From Streptomyces sp. Go-475 (GTDB taxonomy: Bacteria > Actinomycetota > Actinomycetes > Streptomycetales > Streptomycetaceae): DNA of 64,000 nt. A program made the translations under genes and the position numbers. Of the stretch, positions 44,280 to 52,690 are shown one piece after another. The notes under the pieces were generated by a model. That model searched no databases. It worked only from the letters and a program-made list of their open reading frames with translations, and had not been told where the DNA came from. Position 1 is the first letter of the stretch; each line of letters opens with the position of its first letter. The stretch spans positions 1,054,001 to 1,118,000 of the forward strand of contig NZ_CP026121.1 in the NCBI RefSeq assembly GCF_003330845.1, read 5' to 3'.

Positions 44280-44336
44280 CTACAGGGCGGCCAGCGACCG
44301 CAGCTTGTCGGGGTTCCTGATGACGTAGACCGTCTA
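44280..44336 (-). other. Remnant of the ECF41 C-terminus beyond an amber codon
   Basis: On the minus strand the codon at 44336-44334 is TAG. In the same frame the DNA continues 'TVYVIRNPDKLRSLAAL' to a second stop at 44280. 'NPDKL' is the conserved distal motif of ECF41 sigma factors, and the residue expected at the stop is usually Gln or Thr. A CAG to TAG change would explain it. Readthrough or a suppressor would restore the normal C-terminus. Confidence 0.75.
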
Positions 44337-45164
44337 GACGCGGCCGTCGGCGATGTCGAGTTGGAACACGGCGTCGGGCTTGCCGCCGGACAGGACCAGC
44401 ACGGCGGGGCCGCCGTTGAGTTCCACGAAGCGGACGGACAGGTCCGGGAGCCTCTTCGGGGCGGCGCCGGCGAGGAAGCGGCCCACCTTGTCGGCGGTCT
44501 CGAGGACCCGCAGCGGCGCCCGCGCCTTGCCGCCGCTGTCGCCGACGAGCCGGACGTCCGGGGCGAGCAGGGCCAGCAGGCCCTCCAGGTCGCCGTCGGC
44601 CGAGGCGGCGAGGAACCGCTCGGTGAGGTCGCGGCGCTGGGCGGGGTCGACCTCGTAGCGCGGCCGCCGCTCCTCGACGTGCTTGCGGGCCCGGCCGGCC
44701 AGTTGGCGCACCGCCGGTTCACCGCGGTCGAGCATGGCGGCGATGTCGCCGTACGGGAAGCCGAAGGCCTCGCGGAGCACGAACACCGCCCGCTCCAGCG
44801 GTGACAGCGACTCCAGGACGACGAGGACGGCGAGGGAGACGGAGTCGGCGAGCACGGCCCGTTCGGCGGTGTCCGGCACGGTGTCGCCGAAGTCGGTGAC
44901 GCACGGCTCGGGCAGCCAGGGGCCGATGTACGTCTCGCCGCGGGCCTTGATCTGGCGCAGCCGGTCGATGGCGAGGCGGGTGGTGATCCGCACCAGATAG
45001 CCGCGCGGTTCGCGGACGTCGCCGCGGGCGGCACCGGACCAGCGCAACCACGCCTCCTGGACCACGTCCTCCGCGTCGGCGACGCGCCCCAGCATGCGGT
45101 AGGCGACACCCAGCAGGACGGGGCGGTGCGTTTCGAAGACGTCGGTGGCGGTCTCGGTGGTCAC
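44334..45164 (-). CDS. ECF41/SigJ-type sigma factor, truncated before the NPDKL tail
   Basis: The 276-residue protein has sigma region 2 ('VLLGVAYRMLGRVADAEDVVQEAWLRW', ~15-42), region 4 ('LSPLERAVFVLREAFGFPYGDIAAMLDRGEPAVRQLAGRARKHV', ~120-165) and the fused SnoaL-like regulatory domain with 'GDSGGKARA', a variant of the ECF41 'DGGGK' motif. The TAG at 44336-44334 removes the final 17 residues, including NPDKL. In ECF41 proteins the C-terminal extension tunes activity, and partial truncations have been reported to be hyperactive (from memory). GTG 45164 follows GGAG. An NAD(P)-binding gene is divergent. Confidence 0.85.
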   Translation of the reverse strand: MTTETATDVFETHRPVLLGVAYRMLGRVADAEDVVQEAWLRWSGAARGDVREPRGYLVRITTRLAIDRLRQIKARGETYIGPWLPEPCVTDFGDTVPDTAERAVLADSVSLAVLVVLESLSPLERAVFVLREAFGFPYGDIAAMLDRGEPAVRQLAGRARKHVEERRPRYEVDPAQRRDLTERFLAASADGDLEGLLALLAPDVRLVGDSGGKARAPLRVLETADKVGRFLAGAAPKRLPDLSVRFVELNGGPAVLVLSGGKPDAVFQLDIADGRV

Positions 45165-45273
45165 TGCTCCATCCCAGCCCACCGCCGGGGCGCTGTCCAG
45201 GCGGATTCCCCCGTGCCGGACACAATGGCCGGCAGGACGCCGCTGATCGGCGGCGCGGCTCCCGGAGGTGGCG

Positions 45274-45927
45274 ATGCGGTACGCGGTGCTGGGGACGGGG
45301 GAGGTCGGGCGCACGCTGGGCGGCCGGCTGGTGGAGCTGGGGCACGAGGTGACCCTCGGCTCGCGGACGAGGGAGAACCCGGCCGCGGTGGCATGGGCCG
45401 CCGGGGCGGGGGCCGGGGCGCACGCGGGGACGTTCGCGGACGCGGCGGCGTTCGGGGAGGTCGTGGTGAACGCGGTGGGCGGGCGGGTGGCGCTCGCCGC
45501 GCTGGCGGCGGCGGGGGCAGAGAATCTCGGCGGGAAGGTGCTGGTGGACGTCTCCAACCCGCTGGCGTTCGAGGGGGGCGAGCTGCGGCTCTCCCCCGTC
45601 GAGTCGGACAGCGTGGGCGAGCGGATCCAGCGGGCCTTCCCGCACGCGCGCGTGGTGAAGACGCTCAACACGGTCAACTGCCGGGTGATGGTGGAACCGG
45701 CGCGGGTGCCCGGCGGGCACCACGTCTTCGTCTGCGGGGACGACCCGGGCGCCAAGGAGCAGGTGACGGCGCTGCTCGGGGAGTTCGGCTGGCCGGCGGA
45801 CCGGGTGCTCGACCTCGGGGGCATCCGGGCTGCCCGGGCCGTGGAGATGTGGCTGCCGCTGTGGGTCGGCCTGCTGCAGAAGTTCGGTCACGCGGAGTTC
45901 AACCTGGAGGTGCGCCGGGCCCGGTGA
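45274..45927 (+). CDS. NADPH-dependent F420 reductase-like protein
   Basis: The 217-residue protein has a Rossmann start 'MRYAVLGTGEVGRTLGGRLVELGHEVTLGSR' (residues 1-31). It also has 'VLVDVSNPLAFEGG', 'RIQRAFPHARVVKTLNTVNCRVMVEP' and 'FVCGDDPGAKEQVTALLGEFGW', typical of the NPDR/F420-dependent NADP reductase-like family. Its substrate is not defined. The ATG at 45274 has GGAGG 5 bases upstream; a GTG at 45268 overlaps that site. It is divergent from the ECF41 sigma gene, and such neighbours are often sigma targets. Confidence 0.85.
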   Translation: MRYAVLGTGEVGRTLGGRLVELGHEVTLGSRTRENPAAVAWAAGAGAGAHAGTFADAAAFGEVVVNAVGGRVALAALAAAGAENLGGKVLVDVSNPLAFEGGELRLSPVESDSVGERIQRAFPHARVVKTLNTVNCRVMVEPARVPGGHHVFVCGDDPGAKEQVTALLGEFGWPADRVLDLGGIRAARAVEMWLPLWVGLLQKFGHAEFNLEVRRAR

Positions 45928-46032
45928 GCGGCAGGGGCGGGAGGGCGGCGACACCCTGGGGCTACCCGTCGGTAGTAATTGCTGACAAGCTGTCTACAGC
46001 GTCCGTCAGCCAGCACAGCCGAGGAGCACCCC

Positions 46033-46863
46033 ATGTCCGCCACCGTCTCCTTCGACGTCGCCACTCCGCGCGGCGAGCAGCACGTGACCCTGTCGTACAC
46101 ACGCGAGGGCAGCGGCGAACCGCTGCTGTTGCTGCACGGCATCGGCCACCACCGGCAGGTGTGGGACCCGGTGCTCCCCGCGCTGGCGGCCGAGCGGGAC
46201 GTCATCGCCGTGGACCTGCCCGGATGCGGTGAGTCGCCGGCGCTTCCCGACGGCATGGCGCACGACCTGCCGACGATGAACGCGGTCCTCGCGGCCCTGT
46301 GCGAGGCGCTGGAGCTGGACCGCCCGCACGTGGCGGGCAACTCGCTGGGCGGCCTGCTGGCCCTGGACCTGGCCCGGGCGCGCCTCGTGCGCTCGGTCAC
46401 CGCCCTGTCCCCCGCCGGGTTCTGGAACGCGGCCGAGCGCCGCTACGCCTTCGCCGTGCTGATGACGATGCGGCAGATCGCCCAGCGGATGCCGCTGCCC
46501 GTGGTCGAGCGGCTGGCCCGCCCGGCGCTCGGCCGCACCCTGCTGACGAGCACCATCTACGCCCGCCCCGGCCGCCGCTCCCCCGAGGCCGTGATCGCCG
46601 AGACCCTCGCGCTGGCCCGGGCCCAGGGGTTCTCCGAGACGCTCCGCTCCGGCCGGACCGTGCAGTTCACGGACGACATCGTGGGCACGCCGGTCACCGT
46701 GGCCTGGGGCAACCGCGACCGGCTCCTGATCCCCCGCCAGGGCGTGCGCGCCAAGGGCGTCATCCCGCGGGCCCGGCTGGTGAAGCTGCCCGGCTGCGGC
46801 CACGTCCCGATGAACGACGACCCGGCGCTGGTCGCCCGGGTGGTCCTCGACGGCAGCCGCTGA
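46033..46863 (+). CDS. Alpha/beta-hydrolase
   Basis: The 276-residue protein has the oxyanion motif 'LLLHGIGHHRQVW' (~34-46), the nucleophile 'VAGNSLGGLLAL' (Ser~113), an aspartate in 'WGNRDRLLIP' and the catalytic His in 'GCGHVPMNDDP'. It has no signal peptide, so it acts in the cytosol on an unidentified ester, epoxide or C-C bond. GAGGAG lies 7 bases before the ATG. A less GC-rich stretch at 45970-46010 is the probable promoter. Confidence 0.9.
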   Translation: MSATVSFDVATPRGEQHVTLSYTREGSGEPLLLLHGIGHHRQVWDPVLPALAAERDVIAVDLPGCGESPALPDGMAHDLPTMNAVLAALCEALELDRPHVAGNSLGGLLALDLARARLVRSVTALSPAGFWNAAERRYAFAVLMTMRQIAQRMPLPVVERLARPALGRTLLTSTIYARPGRRSPEAVIAETLALARAQGFSETLRSGRTVQFTDDIVGTPVTVAWGNRDRLLIPRQGVRAKGVIPRARLVKLPGCGHVPMNDDPALVARVVLDGSR

Positions 46864-46908
46864 ACCGGAACTGCCGCTACCGGCAGGGGCGTTCTAGGGT
46901 CTCCCCTC

Positions 46909-48351
46909 ATGAGGCCATCGCAGAGCGATCCGGGCAGGGGTGCCGCGTCCGCCGCCTGGGAGTTGCTGCTCCCGGCCGCTTCCGCGCCGCCACGCACGCG
47001 CGGCCGTGCCCTCCAGGCGGCGCTGCGTGAGGCGGTCCGCTCGGGCCGGCTGGCACCGGGCACGCGGCTGCCGTCGAGCCGGGACCTCGCGGCGGACCTG
47101 GGGGTGTCGCGGGGGCTGGTCACGGAGGCGTACGAGCAGCTGACGGCGGAGGGCTACCTGCGCAGCGGCCGGGGCGCCGGGACGTGGGTGGGCGCGGCCG
47201 TGCGGGCCGCCCGGCCGCGCGCCCAGGACCTCGCCCCGCGCGCGCCCGGTGCCCGCGCCGACTTCGTGCCCGGGACGCCGGACCTGTCGCTGTTCCCGCG
47301 CTCGGCGTGGGCCGCCGCGCAGCGCGCCGTGCTGGCGGACGTACCGCACCAGGACCTGGGGTACCCCGACCCGCGGGGGCTGCCCGGGCTGCGGACCGCG
47401 CTGGCCGGACTGCTCGCCCGGCGGCGGGGCGTGGTGGCCGACCCGGAGCGGATCGTGATCGTCTCCGGGGTGGCCCAGGCGACGACCCTGCTCGGTTTCG
47501 CGCTGCACGCGCGCGGGGTGCGCTCCGTCGGCGTGGAGGACCCCGGCAGTCCCCAGCACGACGCCCTGTACGCCGCGGCCGGGGTCACGGCCGTGCCGCT
47601 GCCCCTGGACGGCGAGGGGATCGCGATCCGGCCGCTGCGCGCGTCGGGCGTCCGGGCCGTCGTGACGACACCGGCCCACCAGTTCCCCACGGGCATCGCC
47701 TACTCGGCCCGCCGGCGCGCCGAACTGCTCGACTGGGCGCGGTCCGTGGACGGCATCGTCCTGGAGGACGACTACGACGGCGACTTCCGCTACGACCGCG
47801 CCCCGGTCGGCGCGCTCCAGGGCCTCGACCCCGACCACGTCGCCTACACGGGCTCCGTCAGCAAGTCCCTCGCCCCGGGCCTGCGCCTGGGCTGGCTGCT
47901 GGTGCCCGAGTCCTGGGCGGCGGAGATCGTCGAACGCAAACGCACCATGGATCTCGGCCACCCGGCCCTCGACCAGGCCCTGTTCGCCCGCTTCCTGGAA
48001 CGCGGGGACTACGACCGCCAGTTGCGCCGCTGCCAGCGCGCCTACCGCGAGCGGCGCGACGCGCTGGTCGCCGCCCTGGAGGAGCACTTCCCGGGCGCGG
48101 AGGTGTCCGGGATCGCCGCGGGCCTGCACGTGATCGCCACGCTGCCGGAGCGGTACGGCCCCGAGGAGCGGTTCCTCGCGCGCGTGACGGCGGCCGGGGT
48201 GGCGGTGCGTCCGTTGTCCTCCTGCACCCACACGCGGCCCGAGGACCCGGCCGGGGCGAAGAAGGTGCGGCTCGTCCTGGGCTACGCGCACGTACCTCCG
48301 GCCCGGATCGCCGAGGGCGTCCGCCTGATGGCGCAGGCGGCCACCGCGTGA
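46909..48351 (+). CDS. MocR/PdxR-type GntR-aminotransferase regulator
   Basis: The 480-residue protein joins an N-terminal GntR winged helix ('ALQAALREAVRSGRLAPGTRLPSSRDLAADLGVSRGLVTEAYEQLTAEGYL', ~30-85) to a class I aminotransferase-like domain (~110-475). The PLP lysine is in 'GSVSKSLAPGLRLGW', and the aspartate is in 'LEDDYDGDFRYD'. Such proteins bind PLP or a substrate and regulate PLP, GABA or secondary pathways. The target is not adjacent in an obvious way; a PhoD gene follows. Confidence 0.92.
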   Translation: MRPSQSDPGRGAASAAWELLLPAASAPPRTRGRALQAALREAVRSGRLAPGTRLPSSRDLAADLGVSRGLVTEAYEQLTAEGYLRSGRGAGTWVGAAVRAARPRAQDLAPRAPGARADFVPGTPDLSLFPRSAWAAAQRAVLADVPHQDLGYPDPRGLPGLRTALAGLLARRRGVVADPERIVIVSGVAQATTLLGFALHARGVRSVGVEDPGSPQHDALYAAAGVTAVPLPLDGEGIAIRPLRASGVRAVVTTPAHQFPTGIAYSARRRAELLDWARSVDGIVLEDDYDGDFRYDRAPVGALQGLDPDHVAYTGSVSKSLAPGLRLGWLLVPESWAAEIVERKRTMDLGHPALDQALFARFLERGDYDRQLRRCQRAYRERRDALVAALEEHFPGAEVSGIAAGLHVIATLPERYGPEERFLARVTAAGVAVRPLSSCTHTRPEDPAGAKKVRLVLGYAHVPPARIAEGVRLMAQAATA

Positions 48352-48390
48352 CCGGCGTGCCCGCCCGGTTCCCTCACCCCGCGGTCAGTT

Positions 48391-48412
48391 GTTCACTTGG
48401 GGTTCGTGTGTG
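48391..48412 (+). promoter_or_regulatory. PHO-box-like 11-nt direct repeats
   Basis: GTTCACTTGGG (48391-48401) is followed at once by GTTCGTGTGTG (48402-48412). Two GTTCRY-type units at 11-nt spacing are the form of PhoP boxes in streptomycetes (unit core GTTCACC). They lie 66-87 bp upstream of a phosphatase gene start, as expected for phosphate-starvation control. Confidence 0.55.
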
Positions 48413-48477
48413 CGCTGCGGCGTGCCAGTAGTTGTGGCTGTGCACACTGGCCGGATCCCGTCCCTGGAGGCGTATCC

Positions 48478-50040
48478 ATGTCACACCGTCCGTTCCCCGG
48501 GCGCCGTAGCGTCCTGCGCGGCTCCCTCGCCGCGTCGGCGGCCCTGTCCCTGCCCACCGCGCTCGGCGCGGCACCGGCCTTCGCGCGGTCCGGGCGTCCG
48601 CAGGCGCAGTGGGGGGTGCAGGCCGGAGACGTGACCTGCGACTCCGGGCTGGTGTGGGTGCGCTCCGACCGGCCCGCCCGGATGATCGTCGAGACCTCGG
48701 CGACCGAGTCGTTCCGCAACCCGCGCAGATGGCACGGCCCGCTGCTCGGCCCGGGCACGGACTTCACCGGCACGACCCCGCTGCGCGGCCTGCCGCCCGG
48801 CGAGCAGATCCACTACCGCGTGCTGCTCGCCGACCCGGACGACCCGCGCCGCACCGGCGAGCCGGTCACCGGCACCTTCCGCACCGCGTCCGCCGAGCGC
48901 CGGGACGGCGTACGGTTCGTCTGGTCCGGCGACCTGGCCGGGCAGGGCTGGGGCATCAACCCGGACCTGGGCGGCTACCGGATCTACCGGGCGATGGCCG
49001 ACCTGGACCCGGACTTCTTCCTCTGCAGCGGCGACAACATCTACGCCGACGGCCCGATCACCTCGACCGTGGCCCTGCCCGACGGCCGGACCTGGCGGAA
49101 CGTCACCACCGAGGAGAAGGCGAAGGTCGCCGAGACGCTGGCGGAGTTCCGCGGCAACTTCCGCTACAACCTCCTGGACGAGAACCTGCGCGCCTTCAAC
49201 GCCCAGGTCCCCTCGATCATCCAGTGGGACGACCACGAGGTCACCAACAACTGGTATCCGGGCGAGATCCTCGGCGACACCCGGTACACGGAGAAGAACG
49301 TCGACGTGCTCGCCGCCCGCGCCCGTCAGGCGTTCTCGGAGTACTTCCCGATCTCGACGCTGCGCCGCCCGGGCGGCCGCGTCTACCGCGTGCAGCACCA
49401 CGGGCCGCTGCTGGACGTCTTCGTCCTGGACATGCGCACCTACCGCAACGCCAACTCCCCCGACGACCAGCCCACCGACCCGCAGGGCATCCTGGGCCGC
49501 GAGCAGCTGGAGTGGCTCAAGCGCGGGTTGTCCCGCTCCCGGGCGGTGTGGAAGGTGATCGCCTCCGACATGCCGCTGGGCCTGGTCGTGCCGGACGGCA
49601 CGAACATCGAGGCGGTCGCCCAGGGCGACCCCGGCAAGCCGCTCGGGCGTGAGCTGCAGATCGCCGAGCTGCTGCGGTTCATCAAGCACCGGCGGATCAC
49701 GGGCACGGTGTGGCTGACGGCCGACGTGCACCACACCTCGGCGCAGCACTACCAGCCGTCGCGGGCCGCCTTCACCGACTTCGAGCCGTTCTGGGAGTTC
49801 GTGTCCGGCCCGCTCAACGCCGGTGCCTTCCCGGCGAACACGCTCGACGGCACCTTCGGCCCGGAGCGTGTCTTCGTGAAGGCCCCGACCACCGCCAACG
49901 TCTCGCCCGCGGGCGGCTACCAGTTCTTCGGCGAGGTCGACATCGACGGCGGCAGCGGCGAGCTGACGGTGCGTCTGCGCGAGCAGGACGGGACCGTGCT
50001 GTTCACCCAGGTGCTCCAGCCGGGCCGGGTCGGCCAGTAG
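48478..50040 (+). CDS. phoD: Secreted alkaline phosphatase D (PhoD family)
   Basis: The 520-residue protein has a Tat-type leader ('GRRSVLRGSLAASAALSLP' around paired Arg, residues 9-27) and a PhoD-like N-terminal domain. The metallophosphatase core contains 'FVWSGDLAGQGWG', 'SGDNIYADGP', 'QWDDHEVTNNW', 'FVLDMRTYRN' and a late 'TADVHHTS', the metal-binding residues of Ca/Fe-dependent PhoD phosphodiesterases. It releases phosphate from organic esters outside the cell. CTGGAGG lies 7 bases before the ATG. A PHO-box-like repeat lies upstream and a terminator downstream. Confidence 0.93.
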   Translation: MSHRPFPGRRSVLRGSLAASAALSLPTALGAAPAFARSGRPQAQWGVQAGDVTCDSGLVWVRSDRPARMIVETSATESFRNPRRWHGPLLGPGTDFTGTTPLRGLPPGEQIHYRVLLADPDDPRRTGEPVTGTFRTASAERRDGVRFVWSGDLAGQGWGINPDLGGYRIYRAMADLDPDFFLCSGDNIYADGPITSTVALPDGRTWRNVTTEEKAKVAETLAEFRGNFRYNLLDENLRAFNAQVPSIIQWDDHEVTNNWYPGEILGDTRYTEKNVDVLAARARQAFSEYFPISTLRRPGGRVYRVQHHGPLLDVFVLDMRTYRNANSPDDQPTDPQGILGREQLEWLKRGLSRSRAVWKVIASDMPLGLVVPDGTNIEAVAQGDPGKPLGRELQIAELLRFIKHRRITGTVWLTADVHHTSAQHYQPSRAAFTDFEPFWEFVSGPLNAGAFPANTLDGTFGPERVFVKAPTTANVSPAGGYQFFGEVDIDGGSGELTVRLREQDGTVLFTQVLQPGRVGQ

Positions 50041-50069
50041 GTACGGAGCACAACGTTTGAAGGGGCGAT

Positions 50070-50092
50070 AAAGAGGGCATGGTGCCCTTTTT
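50070..50092 (+). terminator. Rho-independent terminator after phoD
   Basis: AGGGCA-TGG-TGCCCT forms a 6-bp stem with a 3-base loop, flanked by an A-rich 5' side and a run of five T. It starts about 30 bp after the PhoD stop. Confidence 0.8.
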
Positions 50093-50149
50093 ACCCGCCA
50101 GTCACAAGGCGTTCGTGATCACGCAACACCGTTCCGTCACAGTGGGTGC

Positions 50150-51403
50150 ATGACGCGAGAAGTGACGGAAGTGACGCACCTCGAGGACGGCGGCCGGGCG
50201 GGCCGTCGGCAGCGGCTCTCGGCGGTGTTCCGGGCCTGGCGAACACGACGCCACGAACACGCGCCGCCGACGGTCGATACCGGGTCCCCGGCACCGGAAC
50301 CGGTGCCGGGGGCGAACACGCTGTGGCGGATGCGGACCACGGTGAAGGACGAGCCGGGGTCGCTGGCGGCGCTGTGCACGGCCCTCGCCGTGCAGCAGGT
50401 CGACATCCTCAGCCTCCAGACGCATCCGCTGGCCGAGGGCACGGTGGACGAGTTCCTGCTGCGGGCACCCGGCGAGCTGTCGGCGTCCGCGCTCACCACG
50501 GCCGTCCGGTCGGCCGGCGGCTCCGACACCTGGATCGAGCGGGCCGACGCGCACGACCTGGTGGACGCGCCGACCCGGGTCCTCGGACTCGCCGCCCGCA
50601 CGGCCCTGGACGCGGCGGAACTCCCGCTGGCGCTGCGCCAGTTGCTGGGCCGCTGCACCATCCGTTCGCAGCCGGCGCCGGCCGACGGCGACCGTGTGCC
50701 GGGGAGCCTTCCGGTGGAGGGCGCCCTCGACGACACGGTGATGCGGCTGCGCGCCCCCGAGGGCGGGGTGATCACCGTGGAGCGGCCCTATCTGCCGTTC
50801 ACCCCGACCGAGTTCGCCCGGGCCCGGGCCCTGGTCGAGTTGGACGCCCGGCTCGGGCCGCGCGTCCCGCGCGGCCGGGACGTGCTGACCCTCGCGGAGG
50901 GCAGCGACATCACCGTGCGGCGGGCCGACACGCGTGATCTCCAGGCGGCGCGGGCGATGCACGAGCGGTGCTCGGCGCGGACGCTGAAGCTGCGCTACCA
51001 CGGGCCGGTCGGCGATGCCGACCGGTATCTCAACCACCTGCTGAGCCCGCGGTTCGGGCGCACCCTCGCCGTGCAGACCGCCTCCGGGCGGCTCGTCGGG
51101 CTCGGCCACCTCCTGTGGGACGGGGACGAGACGGAAGTCGCGCTGCTGGTGGAGGACGCCTGGCAACGGCGTGGTGTGGGCGCGCAGTTGCTGGCCCGGC
51201 TCGTGGCCATGGCCGTCGAGGCGGGGTGCGCGAGCGTGTACGCCGTGACGCAGGCGTCCAACACGGGGATGGTCGCGGCGATGCGGGGGCTCGGGCTGCC
51301 GCTCGACTACCAGGTCGAGGAGGGGACGCTGGTCATCACGGCGCGGCTGGGTGAACCGGTTGCGACGCCTGCCGGTGAGTTGGGGAACGCCTCAGCTCCG
51401 TAG
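50150..51403 (+). CDS. ACT-GNAT amino-acid-sensing protein acetyltransferase
   Basis: The 417-residue cytosolic protein has an N-terminal basic tail and an ACT domain (~58-115, 'LWRMRTTVKDEPGSLAALCTALAVQQVDILSLQTHP'). A variable linker follows, then a C-terminal GNAT domain (~265-400, 'ITVRRADTRDLQAARAMHERCSARTLKLRYHGPV', 'LLVEDAWQRRGVGAQLLARL'). This order matches actinobacterial AAPatA-type lysine acetyltransferases, in which an amino acid bound to the ACT domain controls acetylation of acetyl-CoA synthetase and other proteins. The ATG at 50150 is the first in frame. The bound amino acid is not predictable. Confidence 0.88.
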   Translation: MTREVTEVTHLEDGGRAGRRQRLSAVFRAWRTRRHEHAPPTVDTGSPAPEPVPGANTLWRMRTTVKDEPGSLAALCTALAVQQVDILSLQTHPLAEGTVDEFLLRAPGELSASALTTAVRSAGGSDTWIERADAHDLVDAPTRVLGLAARTALDAAELPLALRQLLGRCTIRSQPAPADGDRVPGSLPVEGALDDTVMRLRAPEGGVITVERPYLPFTPTEFARARALVELDARLGPRVPRGRDVLTLAEGSDITVRRADTRDLQAARAMHERCSARTLKLRYHGPVGDADRYLNHLLSPRFGRTLAVQTASGRLVGLGHLLWDGDETEVALLVEDAWQRRGVGAQLLARLVAMAVEAGCASVYAVTQASNTGMVAAMRGLGLPLDYQVEEGTLVITARLGEPVATPAGELGNASAP

Positions 51404-51407
51404 GAGG

Positions 51408-52622
51408 TCACGACGGTTGGCGGGTGCGGGCGCGATGGGGTTCTTCGCGTACTTCCCCGCGCCCCTCAGTAAGCGCCTGGTCCAGATCCGACCACAGGTC
51501 CTCCACGTCCTCCAGGCCCACGGACATGCGCAGCAACCGGTCGCTCACCCCCGCCCCCCTGCGGTCCTCCGCGTCCACGATGCGGTGGCTGATGGACGCC
51601 GGGTGCTGGATCAGGGTGTCGACGCTGCCGAGGCTCACCGCTGGGGTGATCAGGCGTACCCCGCCGATGACCTCGTGCGGGTCGCCGTGGACCTCGAAGG
51701 CGACCATGGCGCCGCCGATCCGGGGGTAGTGGACGCGGGCCACGCGCGGGTCGGCGGCGAGGCGGCGGGCGAGTTCGGCCGCCGTGGCGGAGGCGGCCCG
51801 GACCCGGACGGGGAGGGTGGACAGGCCCCGCAGCAGCAGGTAGCCGGCCAGCGGGTGCAGGACGCCGCCCGTCGCGAAGCGCACCTGCCGCAGCCGTCCC
51901 GCGAACTCCTCGTCGCAGGCGACCACGCCCGCCAGCACGTCCCCGTGCCCGCCGAGGTACTTGGTGGCGCTGTGCAGCACCAGCCGCGCCCCCTGCTCGG
52001 CGGGGCGCTGCAGGACCGGCGTGGCGAAGGTGTTGTCCACGAGCAGCGGCACCGAGCCGCAGGCGTGCGCCACGGCCCGCAGGTCGACCTCGGCGAGGGT
52101 GGGGTTGGCCGGGGACTCGACCATGACCAGGCCGGTGTCCGGGCGCAGCGCGTCGGCGACTCCGGCGGGGTCGGTCCAGGTGACCTCCGAGCCCAGCAGC
52201 CCGGCGGTCAGCAGATGGTCGCTGCAGCCGTAGAGGGGGCGTACGGCGACGACATGGCGCAGGCCCATCGCGCCGCGGACGAGGAGGACGGCGCTCAGCG
52301 CGGCCATGCCGCTGGCGAAGGCGACCGCCGCCTCGGTGCCCTCCAGGCGGGCCAGCGCGGTCTCGAAGCGGGCCACGGTCGGATTGCCCAGGCGCCCGTA
52401 CACGGGCGGGCCGTCCGGCTCGGCGCCGGTGGCGGCGAACGCGTCGATCCGGGCCGCCTCGCCGCGGCTGTCGTACGAGGGGTACGTGGTGGACAGGTCG
52501 ATCGGCGGGGCGTGCAGCCCCTGCCGGGCCAGGTCGTCCCGGCCGGCGTGCACGGCCTCGGTGGCGAGTGCTCGCGGTGCGGTGCGTACGTCGTCGTAGG
52601 CGCCCGTGCTCGTTGTGTCCAT
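51408..52622 (-). CDS. Trans-sulfuration PLP enzyme (cystathionine gamma-lyase type)
   Basis: The 404-residue PLP enzyme has 'STTYPSYDS', 'YGRLGNPTVARFETALARLEGTEAAVAFASGMAA', the PLP aspartate in 'LLVDNTFATP' and the PLP lysine in 'HSATKYLGGHGDVLAG'. This is the Met gamma-lyase/cystathionine gamma-lyase/synthase family; the exact reaction is not fixed by these motifs. It is divergent from an Lrp gene that probably regulates it. Its last ~20 residues are coded by a streptomycete intergenic repeat (51455-51466 core), so the tail is a repeat-derived addition. Confidence 0.9.
   Translation of the reverse strand: MDTTSTGAYDDVRTAPRALATEAVHAGRDDLARQGLHAPPIDLSTTYPSYDSRGEAARIDAFAATGAEPDGPPVYGRLGNPTVARFETALARLEGTEAAVAFASGMAALSAVLLVRGAMGLRHVVAVRPLYGCSDHLLTAGLLGSEVTWTDPAGVADALRPDTGLVMVESPANPTLAEVDLRAVAHACGSVPLLVDNTFATPVLQRPAEQGARLVLHSATKYLGGHGDVLAGVVACDEEFAGRLRQVRFATGGVLHPLAGYLLLRGLSTLPVRVRAASATAAELARRLAADPRVARVHYPRIGGAMVAFEVHGDPHEVIGGVRLITPAVSLGSVDTLIQHPASISHRIVDAEDRRGAGVSDRLLRMSVGLEDVEDLWSDLDQALTEGRGEVREEPHRARTRQPS
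51425..51475 (-). repeat. Streptomycete intergenic repeat element, copy 2
   Basis: On the minus strand this reads AGGGGCGCGGGG followed by AAGTACGCGAAG, the same 12-bp core as copy 1 (43253-43264). It lies inside the 3' end of the trans-sulfuration gene and provides its last codons and stop. Confidence 0.6.
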
Positions 52623-52673
52623 GACGGAAGGGTGAACACCGGCCGGGTCGCCGGGGCCGAATCCCGTGCTACG

Positions 52674-52690
52674 TTCGGCCGATGGCCGAA
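52674..52690. promoter_or_regulatory. Perfect 17-bp palindrome centred on the Lrp start codon
   Basis: TTCGGCCGATGGCCGAA has perfect 7-bp arms, and the ATG (52682-52684) of the Lrp gene is inside it. It also lies 52-68 bp upstream of the divergent trans-sulfuration gene. It is probably the binding site of the Lrp protein itself. A TACGTT (52670-52675 region) could be the -10 box of a leaderless Lrp transcript. Confidence 0.55.
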
